DNA of 64,000 nt from Brucella pituitosa. Lineage in GTDB: Bacteria; Pseudomonadota; Alphaproteobacteria; Rhizobiales; Rhizobiaceae. Shown one piece after another: positions 25,527 through 34,818 of this stretch. Positions within the stretch are counted from its first letter, which is position 1. Every line of letters begins with the position of its first letter. Under the pieces are notes generated by a model. The model was not told the origin of the DNA, made no database searches, and was given only the letters and a program-made list of their open reading frames with translations. The translations under genes and the position numbers were made by a program. The stretch covers positions 620,001 to 684,000 of the forward strand of contig NZ_PYSY02000002.1 of the NCBI RefSeq assembly GCF_003049685.1, read 5' to 3'.

Positions 25527-26441
25527 ATGCGCCGCTTTCTTCCATCTCTTTCGGCTCTGCACGCTTTCGATGCTTCGGTACGCTATCTGAGCTTCACGCG
25601 CGCATCGGAAAATCTTGGGATGACCCAAAGCGGAGTGAGCCGCCAGATACAGAATCTTGAATCTTTTCTTGGGCTTAAACTGTTTGAACGCGCTGGACCG
25701 CGACTGGTTCTGACCGAAGAGGGGCAGAACTATTACGAGGAAGTTTCGCGCATTCTGGCAAAGCTTGAAGAAGTGTCGATGGATGCAGTCCGTGGGTATA
25801 AAACGCAAAGCCTGCTCAAAGTGGGCTTGCCGCCAACACTGATGCGGAAATGGGCGCCGGGTATTATCAGCACCTTTGCGAGATCTCATCCGCAAATATG
25901 GTTTGAGGTGTTTCCCTGCTCACATGATCTTGACTGGGGGAAGTCCGATCTCGATCTTGCCGTACTGCGCGGCATCGGCAATTGGGCCAATGTGCGTAGC
26001 CATTTGCTTTTCGATGAAGAGCTCGTCGTGATCGGATCGCCTGACATTGTGCCCCAAAACGGACTGTCCGGAGATGTCGAATTGCTCGATTTCCCACTGA
26101 TCCAGAACTCAAACAGACCCAGCCTGTGGCTGCATTGGCTGCGCGGCGCGGGTATCCATTACAACAAGCGCATTTTTGGTCCGCGTCTACCAACGCATGA
26201 CGTTATTATCGAATGCGCCGTGGCGGGTATGGGGCTCGCCATCGCGCCCAGAATTTTCGTACAGGAAGAATTGCGTTCCGGAAAACTCAAACTGGCACTT
26301 GAGCGCGTGCAGACATCTGGCGAGAGCTATTTTCTTTGCTCAGCGCAGGCGCGTCAGGGTTCGAAAAATGTCCGTCTGTTCCGCGATTGGTTTATCACTG
26401 AAGCAAAACGCCACAGACATTCTCTGCCTGTGGCGCCGTAA
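25527..26441 (+). CDS. LysR-family regulator, GcvA-like
   Basis: A 304-residue LysR regulator of the GcvA type. N-terminus LPSLSALHAFDASVRYLSFT then RASENLGMTQSGVSRQIQNL and ESFLGLKLFERAGPRLVLTE is the winged helix-turn-helix with the typical GcvA spacing. Ribosome site AGAGGT 7 bases before the start. It is divergent from the Lrp-headed operon and convergent with the acetolactate-synthase-like gene, so it may regulate either the operon, the enzyme, or both. Confidence 0.92.
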   Translation: MRRFLPSLSALHAFDASVRYLSFTRASENLGMTQSGVSRQIQNLESFLGLKLFERAGPRLVLTEEGQNYYEEVSRILAKLEEVSMDAVRGYKTQSLLKVGLPPTLMRKWAPGIISTFARSHPQIWFEVFPCSHDLDWGKSDLDLAVLRGIGNWANVRSHLLFDEELVVIGSPDIVPQNGLSGDVELLDFPLIQNSNRPSLWLHWLRGAGIHYNKRIFGPRLPTHDVIIECAVAGMGLAIAPRIFVQEELRSGKLKLALERVQTSGESYFLCSAQARQGSKNVRLFRDWFITEAKRHRHSLPVAP

Positions 26442-26462
26442 ACTACGGTGTTCAAAAACGGC

Positions 26463-28214
26463 TTAGACGTATGAGCGTTCAACCGGCTTCAGATTGAGCG
26501 GGTCTTCGCCGCGCTTCAAAAGCCATGAATAGACCGGCGGCACACGGTCAGCGATCGATTCAACATGAATATCGACAAAGCAAGGACCGTCCTTCCACGC
26601 GAAAGCTTCGGCCAAGGCTATATCAACCTCCGCAGCGGTTTTGGCAGTCCACGCTTTCAGGCCGTAGGCTTCGGCAATGGCTTGCCCCTTTGGCGCAAGA
26701 AAATCGACGCCAAAACATTGATTGTGCCCCTTCAACCTGTGCAAACCTTTGATCCAGCCAAATGTCGCGTTGTTGAACAGGATCAGAATGGCCGGCACCT
26801 GCAAGCGCACCAGCGTTTCAAGCTCGCCTACCGTCATGCCGAAAGAACCATCACCGAACAGTCCGATGGGACGCTTGTCCGGATCGGCACGCCATGCACC
26901 CACTGTGGCTGGAAGTGCTGATCCAAGACCACCAAAAGCACGCGGAATAGCAAACCGTGTTTCCTGATCGTTGATCTTGAGAAAGCGTGTCATATAGGGC
27001 GTTGGTGTACCTGCATCAGAGTAAATCAGGGCTGGCTGTCCCGATTGACTCAATGCATCATTGAAGGAACGAACAACCCGTTCAGGACGCAACGGCACAC
27101 GCTCATCGTTCAAAGCTTCCTCAGCATGTTCCCAGAATATGCGCCTGCGAGCATTCAATTCCTCGATCCAGCCATCGTGCTTTTTCGGTTCAATCGTCAG
27201 CTCGATCTGCAGTAATTCTTCAAGAACCAGCAATGCATCGCCCTGAATGGAGAGCAAATTCTCATAGTTGTTGGCCATGATTTCAGGCGAAATATCGATC
27301 TGTGCAAGGCGCCGATTGAGCGTGATTTTGGGAAAGGTCCAGCCAATAGTCACGACAGAGCCGATGCGTGATCCGACAAACAGGGTAAAATCAGAATGTT
27401 CCAAAGCCCAATTGGCATGGGGATGATAACCATTGTCGCCGATCACCCCGATGGCCAGACGATGATCGTCATCAATCGCTCCCTGCCCCGTCATCGTTGT
27501 GCACATTGGAATGTTGTATTTCTCGGCCAGCCTCGAAATCTGATCGCCCGCTCTGGCACGATTGACGCCGCCACCGGCAACGATCAGAGGTCGTTCTGCT
27601 TTCGCAATCAGTTCGAGCAGTTCATGCAGCTTCTGTTTTGGCGGCAGTGTCGGGAAAGCCGGGAAGGTTTTGCACTCTTCTTCAATGTGCAGTGAAATGC
27701 GTGCAGGATCGACCTCAGCGAGAAGCATGTCCTCGGGGATCTGGAGATGCACCGCACCCGGTTTTCCGGAACAGGCGACGCGAAACGCACGACGGATGAT
27801 TTCCGGCAATTTCTCCGCTGACTTCACCTGAACGGACAGCTTGGTCACAGGCTCAAACAGTTTGGCGCAATCGAGCTCAGTGAGAACACCGCGCCCTTCT
27901 CCCGGCAAAGGAATATCAATGGTCAGGAGGATTACAGGTATCGACGATCCATTCGATTCAGCGACAGGCGGCAGCGAATACATAGCGCCTGCACCCGACG
28001 GACACTCAAAGACACCGGGCTTATTGGTAAAACGACCATAGGCATCCGCCATATAACCGGCAGAGCGTTCATCACGCGCCATGATATGACGAATTTCGCC
28101 TTCTCGCTGTTGCAGAGCTTCATAAAGAGGCACGTTGGTATCGCCCGGCACCCCGAAGATTGTCTCCACACCATAGCCAATCAACATTTGGACCAAAATA
28201 TCTGCGCCGCGCAT
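26463..28214 (-). CDS. Thiamine-diphosphate-dependent enzyme, acetolactate-synthase-like
   Basis: A 583-residue ThDP enzyme of the acetolactate synthase / oxalyl-CoA decarboxylase / sulfoacetaldehyde acetyltransferase group. Marks: N-terminal GYGVETIFGVPGDTNVPLYE, catalytic Glu in ARDERSAGYMADAYGR, central FAD-like domain VAGGGVNRARAGDQI, and the Mg/ThDP motif GDGSFGMTVGELETLV ending ILFNNATFG. No biosynthetic regulatory subunit is nearby, so a catabolic role is more likely than valine/isoleucine synthesis. Strong GGAG ribosome site. The substrate is probably an alpha-keto acid; a link to the amino-acid oxidation operon is only by proximity. Confidence 0.88.
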   Translation of the reverse strand: MRGADILVQMLIGYGVETIFGVPGDTNVPLYEALQQREGEIRHIMARDERSAGYMADAYGRFTNKPGVFECPSGAGAMYSLPPVAESNGSSIPVILLTIDIPLPGEGRGVLTELDCAKLFEPVTKLSVQVKSAEKLPEIIRRAFRVACSGKPGAVHLQIPEDMLLAEVDPARISLHIEEECKTFPAFPTLPPKQKLHELLELIAKAERPLIVAGGGVNRARAGDQISRLAEKYNIPMCTTMTGQGAIDDDHRLAIGVIGDNGYHPHANWALEHSDFTLFVGSRIGSVVTIGWTFPKITLNRRLAQIDISPEIMANNYENLLSIQGDALLVLEELLQIELTIEPKKHDGWIEELNARRRIFWEHAEEALNDERVPLRPERVVRSFNDALSQSGQPALIYSDAGTPTPYMTRFLKINDQETRFAIPRAFGGLGSALPATVGAWRADPDKRPIGLFGDGSFGMTVGELETLVRLQVPAILILFNNATFGWIKGLHRLKGHNQCFGVDFLAPKGQAIAEAYGLKAWTAKTAAEVDIALAEAFAWKDGPCFVDIHVESIADRVPPVYSWLLKRGEDPLNLKPVERSYV

Positions 28215-28384
28215 TCTTTACTCCTTTGGAATCGTGTTGGCGCAGCTTAGGAGCAATTAATTGCGGGCTGGACCGGCGGATCGGCGGCTTTATCGTATGA
28301 GCGCCGACGAAACGCAGGCATTCAACGGCGATACCGCACTTTTACAGCGGTTCCATCGGACAAGTTGGCGTGATATTTACGAGG

Positions 28385-29518
28385 TTATATTCCTGCGCCC
28401 CTAAGCAGATTGAGCCGCGATTTACGCTTCTTTGGTGGCTCTGGTTCCTGAAACCGTAGCGAACGAGCCAAAGCACTCAACAAGTCCGTCTGCGAAATTA
28501 GCCCCTGAACGACATTATCCTGATCCGTTACGATAACGGCATGGGAACGGCCATCTGTCAGCAGCGGCACCAGTTTCACAACCGGTTCGTCTCTCTGGGC
28601 TGTTACAGCCTCAATCATCAGCGAACTGACATTTGCCGCAGATTGGCCCAACTCGCGCAACCCCACAGTACCAAGCAGTTTTCCCTGCTCGCCAACCACA
28701 GGCAAGGTGCGGATATTGTGCTCAAGCAACAAGCGCCGCGCTTCGTCTGTGCTGTCGTGCTCCGCAATGCTGATAACATCGCGCGACATGATATCTTTGG
28801 CCGTTACAGTACCATGGGTGCGGATAAGCGCCTGCAACTCGACCTGCCTCAGCAGTCGATCCAGATCACCCGGATCAATATCAAACGTCTCATCGACTTC
28901 CTTCAGCGCCGAGGCAATATCATCGGATGTAAAGCCTACGCGCAAAGGTGCGGGAAGATCGTTTGTCTTATGGGTATTGGCCGGAGCTGCAACCGGCACA
29001 TGGGGATATTTTCGCCCAGCCAGTTTGTGAAAGGCGATACCGAGGGCGACCAGCAATACAGAGTTGAGCCCGACAGGTATGAGAGCAAAGTGATAGCCCA
29101 GGTCAGTCACGCTCGAACCGCCAATAACAGCTGTCAAAGCGGCAGCTCCACCGGGGGGATGCAGGCAACGCGAAAGCGACATGATCGCAATAGCAAGAGC
29201 AACGCCAACCCCGATGGCAATCAACGGATTACCTATGAAACGGGCAACTGCGATGCCGACAAGCGCTGAGATCACATTTCCACCGATGACCGACCAGGGT
29301 TGCGCCAGTGGACTTGCGGGAACTGCAAATATCAGCACAGCAGAAGCGCCGATTGGTGCCACGATCAAAGGAAGTTCGATCCCCCTGCCCACAATGAGAG
29401 CGGTTATCAGACCCGTCAGGCATATGCCGATCAATGCACCCAGACTGCCGATCAGCCGGTCACGCAGACTGGCACCAGCCAATATGGGCACAAAAAGCCG
29501 AAAACCGTTGAACATCAT
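28385..29518 (-). CDS. HPP-family membrane protein with C-terminal CBS domain pair
   Basis: A 377-residue inner-membrane protein. The N-terminal part (about 1-180) has several hydrophobic helices and the diagnostic CLHPPGGAAALTAVIGG segment of HPP proteins. The C-terminal part holds two CBS motifs: VTAKDIMSRDVISIAEHDST with TLPVVGEQGKLLGTVGLREL, and VVKLVPLLTDGRSHAVIVTD. CBS pairs usually bind adenine nucleotides. HPP proteins have been linked to nitrite transport in plants and cyanobacteria; the role here is unknown. Single gene, with 281 bases upstream shared with the divergent arginase-like gene. Confidence 0.88.
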   Translation of the reverse strand: MMFNGFRLFVPILAGASLRDRLIGSLGALIGICLTGLITALIVGRGIELPLIVAPIGASAVLIFAVPASPLAQPWSVIGGNVISALVGIAVARFIGNPLIAIGVGVALAIAIMSLSRCLHPPGGAAALTAVIGGSSVTDLGYHFALIPVGLNSVLLVALGIAFHKLAGRKYPHVPVAAPANTHKTNDLPAPLRVGFTSDDIASALKEVDETFDIDPGDLDRLLRQVELQALIRTHGTVTAKDIMSRDVISIAEHDSTDEARRLLLEHNIRTLPVVGEQGKLLGTVGLRELGQSAANVSSLMIEAVTAQRDEPVVKLVPLLTDGRSHAVIVTDQDNVVQGLISQTDLLSALARSLRFQEPEPPKKRKSRLNLLRGAGI

Positions 29519-29799
29519 CGGTTCCTATTTCTAACCGTGAGCAAGAATATCTATCGATCCCAACAATTTCAGTAACCGGAACGAGGAACGATGTCGCGCA
29601 GGCTTATATCAAGTTGTTCTCGATTACGAGAATGCTTTTTCGTCGGTGACACAAACGTTAGACCAGCCACCCTGATCGAAGAGACCTCGATTGATCCAAT
29701 AATTTACGGCTCTAAGCGTCGCAAAAACAAACAGATAGCGATAATTTTGAGAACTCGCTAAAGAGCTTCTGCCTGTTTCAAGTATCAAGGACGACTCGC

Positions 29800-30618
29800 A
29801 TGAAATCGCGCATCATCACTTCTCAGGGCCGTGTAGCAGATCGTACTCCCGGCGCCATTCCGGGCGCTCTGGCCGTCGCAAAAGCTCTGGCGGCGCGCTA
29901 TGATCTTTCCGTCAAGACTGTAGGCACACCCGCACCTGCTGTCTCCGATGACTGGCGCGAAGCGCTGCCGCAAGCTCATGAAACGCTTAAGGGTCTTGCT
30001 GCGGCTGTTTCAGAAGAATTGACTGCTGGACGTCGACCTCTCCTTGCCACCAACACCTGTTCGGCGAGCCTTGCGACGATTCCACAAGCAGCAAGCCAAA
30101 TAAATGGACTGACCGTCCTGTGGGTCGATGCGCATGGTGACTTCAACACACCTGAAACAACAGATTCTGGTTACATGGGCGGAATGGCGCTTGCTGGTAT
30201 CTGCGGACTTTGGGATAGCGGATATGGCGGCAATGTTGCGCCGGAAAAACTCGTGATTTTCGGAGCGCGTGACATCGATCCGGAAGAAATGGAAACGCTT
30301 GAGCGCAAAAAAGTTACGGTAATTAAGCCTGAGGCAGCCAATGCACAATCGCTTTTAGCGGCAATCGGCACAGGGCCGCTTTGGATTCATATTGACTGGG
30401 ACGTCATGGAGCCCGGGCTAATTCCAGCAGCTTACGCAATCGAAGACGGACTACTTGCGCCACAACTGCGCGATGCGCTGGCCGCAATTCCCGCCTCTCA
30501 AATTGCAGCAATCGAACTTGCAGAATTTGAATTGCCCGAAGACAAGCAAGCTGCTGATCACGCGCTTGACCTGATCCTCGAAATCACCGCACCGCTTTAT
30601 GAAAGCATCGGTGTCTAG
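29800..30618 (+). CDS. Arginase/agmatinase-family protein lacking one metal-site histidine
   Basis: A 272-residue ureohydrolase-fold protein. Metal-ligand motifs are WVDAHGDFNT (108-117, standing for DAHxD) and HIDWDVMEP (197-205, standing for S-x-D-x-D). The first metal ligand, the His of GGDHS, is not present: the corresponding segment reads LLATNTCSAS (81-90). Asp110, His112, Asp114, Asp199 and Asp201 remain. It may bind a single metal, or hydrolyse something other than arginine. Ribosome site AAGGA 9 bases upstream. Followed by a stack of hairpins. Confidence 0.85.
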   Translation: MKSRIITSQGRVADRTPGAIPGALAVAKALAARYDLSVKTVGTPAPAVSDDWREALPQAHETLKGLAAAVSEELTAGRRPLLATNTCSASLATIPQAASQINGLTVLWVDAHGDFNTPETTDSGYMGGMALAGICGLWDSGYGGNVAPEKLVIFGARDIDPEEMETLERKKVTVIKPEAANAQSLLAAIGTGPLWIHIDWDVMEPGLIPAAYAIEDGLLAPQLRDALAAIPASQIAAIELAEFELPEDKQAADHALDLILEITAPLYESIGV

Positions 30619-30664
30619 TGCATTTCCAGCAAAAGTGCGAAGCGGTTTTGCGTCGGATAATGCG
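30619..30664. repeat. Palindromic intergenic repeat, copy C
   Basis: A copy starting immediately after the stop codon of the arginase-like gene: gtgcatttcc-agcaaaagtg-cgaagcggtt-ttgcgtcgga-taatgcg. It shares the GCATTTCCAGCAAAAGTG...CGGTTTTGCG layout with the copy at 46020. Confidence 0.7.
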
Positions 30665-30678
30665 AAAAACCAAGAGAT

Positions 30679-30724
30679 AGAGCATAATTCCTTAAACTTG
30701 GATCAGTTTAAGGAATTATGCTCT
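30679..30724. repeat. Long perfect inverted repeat (hairpin)
   Basis: Perfect 19-bp arms starting agagcataattcc (30679) and ending ggaattatgctct (30724), with the 8-base loop TTGGATCA. Two further hairpins follow at 30751-30770 (GGGCGTCC-AATA-GGACGCCC) and 30790-30826. No gene is encoded here. Confidence 0.85.
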
Positions 30725-30789
30725 GATTTTAAAGGGTTAGAGCGACCTTTGGGCGTCCAATAGGACGCCCGGCGCTCTAGTGCAAATTG

Positions 30790-30832
30790 GAGCGCCAGAA
30801 TTGAACAGGATTCAGCTCTGGCGCTCTTTTTT
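30790..30832 (+). terminator. Rho-independent terminator after the arginase-like gene
   Basis: Stem GAGCGCCAGA (30790-30799) / TCTGGCGCTC (30817-30826), 17-base loop, followed by six T (30827-30832). It reads on the plus strand, closing the arginase-like transcript, and may also block transcription coming from the convergent Tlde1-domain gene. Confidence 0.8.
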
Positions 30833-30840
30833 AATGATGA

Positions 30841-32061
30841 TCAGAAGATGGAAGCAATGCGTGCGGGCTTGGCTGATGACGACATGCTCGTGACAACGAT
30901 CATCTTATCAAATTCGCCACGCTTGAATGCGTTTAAGAACCGCTTGTAGTCCTTGAAGACCACACAGCCATTTGAATCGCCGGCGCGACGAAGCATGTAG
31001 GTATGAGCCAGCAGTCCATCCCGATTATACGGGTTACGTCCATCGGCGGGGAGTAAGCGCACAGCTTCGACGCCATGGAAAAGGCTTTCGCGCATACGAA
31101 GTTTATAGGTGCTCGGCGGTGTCGCACCCCGCATCTTCTGATCAACATAGCGCGGGTTGTCACGCATGTGACCCATGCCCGAATGCGCTTCCAGTTTTTC
31201 ACCGCTCGGCAGATAAACCGTTGCTGCGGAAATATCATAAATCGCAGTCTTGTTGCGGGCTGCCTGACCAAAGAGCCGACCAAAAAGCCCGCGCTGAATA
31301 TTTTCGGTTTGGCCGCTTGGAGGCGCATAAGCCAGCTGTGTTTTTTCCTGCTTTTCAGGCTTTGCAATAGTTGGTTTATCAATGATGGGCTTCTGGCCAG
31401 GAAACGGCACTTCATCAGGCAGGAAGCTGTCTGTATCGTTTTCAATTGGCGCGCGCGCTATTTGGGTATCCGGTGCAGCCATCGGAACGGGGACCGCATC
31501 GCCGGATGGCAGCGTATCCCGCAAACGGGCGCTATAATCTTGTGCTGCGGTCTGCGCCGCAATAGAGGCCGAGGCGATCACGGCGGGAGAAACAACATCC
31601 TGGGTGGGTGCAAGTTGTGCCACGCGCTCTTCGCGCGGTTCAACCACCTCGGTCGTTGCCACGGGCTGATCTTCTATGACCGATTCAGGACCGACATCTG
31701 CAATGATAGGTGCATCCGCAATTGCCTTGTTGCGCCGCCAGTCAAGATTGGAATATGGCGCATCAGCAGTATAGGCTTCGATGAACCGCTGGCGGATAAC
31801 GTGACCCATGCCGATTTTTTGATCCACAACGGCCAATTGATGTGGTGTCGACGTCGGAAGACGGCGCATGACAGGCGCTAAAGGCACGAAGGCTGGCAGC
31901 ACGGCTTCCACAGTACCCAAGGCAGTCATAAGGCAGCTTCCCGCCAGAAGGCCCGCGCCCAAAAGACCTGCAACACGCAAAACACCTTTAAATACAAAAG
32001 GGTTAGGAATGTTAATCCCACGCGGCAATGCAAAATCATACGGTTCTGTGACGAACGCCAT
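30841..32061 (-). CDS. Tlde1/DUF2778-domain, L,D-transpeptidase-like protein
   Basis: A 406-residue membrane-anchored protein. One hydrophobic segment (about residues 27-55, VLRVAGLLGAGLLAGSCLMT) places the rest in the periplasm; a long proline/alanine-rich, low-complexity linker (about 100-265) follows. The C-terminal domain (about 275-400) has NKTAIYDISAATVYLPSGEK and HTYMLRRAGDSNGCVVF with His353 and Cys366 as the expected catalytic pair of DUF2778/Tlde1 L,D-transpeptidase-like enzymes. Such domains act on cell-wall peptides, some as type VI secretion toxins. No immunity or secretion genes are nearby, so a housekeeping cell-wall role is likelier. Start: AGGA ribosome site. Confidence 0.85.
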   Translation of the reverse strand: MAFVTEPYDFALPRGINIPNPFVFKGVLRVAGLLGAGLLAGSCLMTALGTVEAVLPAFVPLAPVMRRLPTSTPHQLAVVDQKIGMGHVIRQRFIEAYTADAPYSNLDWRRNKAIADAPIIADVGPESVIEDQPVATTEVVEPREERVAQLAPTQDVVSPAVIASASIAAQTAAQDYSARLRDTLPSGDAVPVPMAAPDTQIARAPIENDTDSFLPDEVPFPGQKPIIDKPTIAKPEKQEKTQLAYAPPSGQTENIQRGLFGRLFGQAARNKTAIYDISAATVYLPSGEKLEAHSGMGHMRDNPRYVDQKMRGATPPSTYKLRMRESLFHGVEAVRLLPADGRNPYNRDGLLAHTYMLRRAGDSNGCVVFKDYKRFLNAFKRGEFDKMIVVTSMSSSAKPARIASIF

Positions 32062-32253
32062 ACTACTCGTCCTGGAAAATAACTGGTTTTCTCGCTGTCG
32101 CTTTGCATGAAAGTTCGGCGGAAAAGCGAAGCAATCATGGCAAAAGTGCTAACTTGAAAGTCACGCTAAGCATGGAGAATTATGGTAACTAAATTCTTTA
32201 CAATCGCCCGGCTGTAGCAAAGAAAGTATGGCTGCTGCTCTCAGACGGGCTCT

Positions 32254-33474
32254 CTATGCCGTGAGCAAATAGCCAACATGGGTGGTGTTTTGAAACTCAA
32301 AACCCTCGAACGCCACGCGGTTACGTCCACGACGTTTCACCCTTAAAAGGGCAATATCTGCGCGTTCCGCAGCATCCCAGATGCTCTCGTTTTTGCGCAT
32401 GAGAGCCACGCCAAAACTACTGGTAAGTTTGCGCCCATTCGGCAACATTGAGAAACTATAGCGTGCCACATGATTGCATAGGCGATTGGCAAAGACTTCA
32501 CATTGTTGAGCGTTGCCTTCCACAATCACGATGAATTCTTCGCCGCCAATCCGACCAACAATTCCTCCTTTTTCGGTCATTGATTGCAGCAGAGACGAAA
32601 ACTCAACCAAAACCTGATCACCGATAGAGTGCCCAAATTCATCGTTAATCGCTTTGAAATGGTCGATATCCGCGATGATGATAGCGCGTTTGTTCGTATC
32701 CGAGACGATGAATTTCCGTTTAAAAGATCGCTCCAACCCACGGCGATTAAGGGTACCGGTGAGCGGATCTGAATCCCGCTCTCCTTGTAATTCGTTGATC
32801 ACGTCAGCGGTCGCGACGACCAGAATGACGAGGCCGAGTAAGACCCCGATGAAGGAGACGGAAATCGTAACAAGGGCCCAATACTGGGAGTTGATCAATT
32901 GTTCACTGCTTTTAACGCCGTCAAGCATATTGAAGGTGAGTACACTTCGAAGATAAAAATGCATCGCAAATATCACAAGAACACTGTGCAATGTTCGCTC
33001 GATCCAATTACCTTCAGCCAGTTTCCGGGACTTTATACAAAGAACAGCAATCATTGTTCCAAGCCCGAAGTTCGAAGCAATCGCCATATACTTGTAAGCG
33101 ATGCCAGCTTGCGCGAAATAAGCAATTATCGCCAGTGTGAACACACTGATCGATGCCCCGACAAACGGAGAAAATGGCCTGCCAAGACGAACCATGACAG
33201 CTTCACAGAAGAACAGTCCGGCCAGAAGATAGAGGGCAGTTGCAGCAAATACCGCCCCATTCAAACTCGGAAACAGATGCAAAACCTGAAGCAGTAAGCC
33301 AGTCCCAAAGGTAGCGAAGCCCAATCCGAACAGCAATATGTGTCTGCGTTTTGTGTCGAGCATCCAGACGCCCGACATCGTCGTCGCAAACAACATAATC
33401 AGAAGGGGCGGAACAAAATTCACGACAGAAGATACCGTTAAATTAAAAATTATACTAAAATCGAAATTGAACAT
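32254..33474 (-). CDS. Membrane-bound diguanylate cyclase (GGDEF)
   Basis: A 406-residue protein with several hydrophobic helices in the first 225 residues (sensor of unknown ligand) and a C-terminal GGDEF domain (about 235-390). The active-site motif is GRIGGEEF. Substrate-binding marks are DPLTGTLNRRGL and IADIDHFKAINDEFGHSIGD, so c-di-GMP synthesis is expected. The RxxD inhibitory site normally 5 residues before GGEEF is absent (the segment reads EKGGIVGRI). Stands alone; the upstream region is strongly AT-rich. Confidence 0.92.
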   Translation of the reverse strand: MFNFDFSIIFNLTVSSVVNFVPPLLIMLFATTMSGVWMLDTKRRHILLFGLGFATFGTGLLLQVLHLFPSLNGAVFAATALYLLAGLFFCEAVMVRLGRPFSPFVGASISVFTLAIIAYFAQAGIAYKYMAIASNFGLGTMIAVLCIKSRKLAEGNWIERTLHSVLVIFAMHFYLRSVLTFNMLDGVKSSEQLINSQYWALVTISVSFIGVLLGLVILVVATADVINELQGERDSDPLTGTLNRRGLERSFKRKFIVSDTNKRAIIIADIDHFKAINDEFGHSIGDQVLVEFSSLLQSMTEKGGIVGRIGGEEFIVIVEGNAQQCEVFANRLCNHVARYSFSMLPNGRKLTSSFGVALMRKNESIWDAAERADIALLRVKRRGRNRVAFEGFEFQNTTHVGYLLTA

Positions 33475-33790
33475 TCTTCAAACGATAATAACTAATTTAA
33501 ATCAAGTGTAATTACAGTATTAATAGCTAGGCGTTTTATATAATTACTTTATTATAAAATAATGATTTACTAATAATTATCTACAATCAACAGGATGCCA
33601 GCGCTGACAGCAGCGTTTGAATTTTAAAGACCTGTAGTTATCCCCAGATACTGATTTCAAAAATTCACCAAAATAAGGCGATGAAAGCCAAAAATACCAA
33701 CATTACCTGTTACTAAATTTATTGAGGGCTTGGTGACGAGGCTCTGAAATGTCATTTTATCAGCAGGCACAGCCCCAGCGGAGAAAACAT
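33475..33790. other. AT-rich intergenic region
   Basis: About 316 bases, clearly richer in A/T than the rest of the window, between the divergent diguanylate cyclase and exonuclease genes. It must hold both promoters. A possible start codon for the exonuclease at 33749 (with GAGG upstream) lies inside it. No RNA gene or ordered repeat seen. Confidence 0.5.
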
Positions 33791-34783
33791 ATGCGCCATC
33801 AGTTCGACCTTTTTGCTCCTCCCGCAGTGGACGGAGATAAACAGGCGGAACTGCGCCCTGCCCGCACCAAACCTGGCAAGACGACCGGTATTGATGAAGC
33901 TGAAATGATCCAGCGCCTCAAGGATAGTGGTCGTTATAGGATTTTGCGGCGGCTCGACCCGACACCGATTGTGCCCAATGCCGACAAACTCGCTTTCCCG
34001 CGTCTTGGCATGGTGGTCGATACGGAAACGACCGGGCTTAATCCTGCGCAAGAAGAAATTATCGAAATAGGTGCGGTTGCCTTCCGCTATGCAGATGATG
34101 GGTCTATCGGCGATGTCTGCGCCACTTTTGGTGCGTTGCAGGAACCATCGAAACCCATTCCCGCCGAAATCACGCGCATCACCGGTATCACTGATGAGAT
34201 GGTGGCTGGACAGATGATCCCGCGTGCGAAACTCGACGCACTGATCGCGGACGCTGATCTGATCATCGCGCATAATGCAGGTTTCGACCGGCCTTTCCTC
34301 GAGCGCTTCTCACCAGCCTTCGCAAACAAGCCATGGGCCTGCTCGGTTAAGGAGATCGACTGGACGGCACGCGGCTTTGAAGGCACAAAGCTTGGCTACC
34401 TGATCGGCCAGAGTGGATATTTTCATAATGGTCATCGCGCCGAAGATGATTGTCAGGCGCTGCTGGCCGTGTTGCGCGAAACATCAGGTCGCAAACAAAC
34501 CCCATTTTCCGAGTTGCTCAAGGCCAGCCGCAAATCGCGTCTGCGGATCTATGCTGAAAACAGTCCCTTTGAAATGAAGGACAAGCTGAAAGAGCGCCGC
34601 TATCGCTGGTCGGATGGCACCGATGGTAGCCCGAAATCCTGGTGGACGGAAGTCGATGAGGAAGAGTTGGACGCAGAACTGGAATATCTGCGTACCGAGA
34701 TTTACGGCTGGCGTGATGCCGATCCGCTTATCGTGAAGCTGACGGCAACCGAACGCTACAAAGAGCGAACGCCGCTCAGATAA
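33791..34783 (+). CDS. 3'-5' exonuclease of the DEDDh family (DnaQ-like)
   Basis: A 330-residue protein with the DnaQ-type exonuclease domain at about 70-235. Motif I VVDTETTGL with Asp77 and Glu79, motif II HNAGFDRPFLE, motif III HRAEDDCQALL: all four acidic residues and the His are present. The C-terminal tail (about 240-330, RLRIYAENSPFEMKDKLKER) resembles the extension of stand-alone DnaQ-like exonucleases found in this order. The N-terminus before 70 has no known domain. Start ATG at 33791 with GGAG upstream; 33749 is an alternative with GAGG. Likely in DNA repair or RNA degradation, not the replicative epsilon subunit. Confidence 0.88.
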   Translation: MRHQFDLFAPPAVDGDKQAELRPARTKPGKTTGIDEAEMIQRLKDSGRYRILRRLDPTPIVPNADKLAFPRLGMVVDTETTGLNPAQEEIIEIGAVAFRYADDGSIGDVCATFGALQEPSKPIPAEITRITGITDEMVAGQMIPRAKLDALIADADLIIAHNAGFDRPFLERFSPAFANKPWACSVKEIDWTARGFEGTKLGYLIGQSGYFHNGHRAEDDCQALLAVLRETSGRKQTPFSELLKASRKSRLRIYAENSPFEMKDKLKERRYRWSDGTDGSPKSWWTEVDEEELDAELEYLRTEIYGWRDADPLIVKLTATERYKERTPLR

Positions 34784-34792
34784 AAACAATGA

Positions 34793-34817
34793 AAAGGCCG
34801 CATAATGCGGCCTTTCT
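34793..34817. terminator. Bidirectional terminator
   Basis: Perfect 10-bp stem AAAGGCCGCA (34793-34802) / TGCGGCCTTT (34806-34815) with a 3-base loop. T-rich on both sides, between the convergent exonuclease and amidase genes. Confidence 0.8.
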
Positions 34818-34818
34818 A

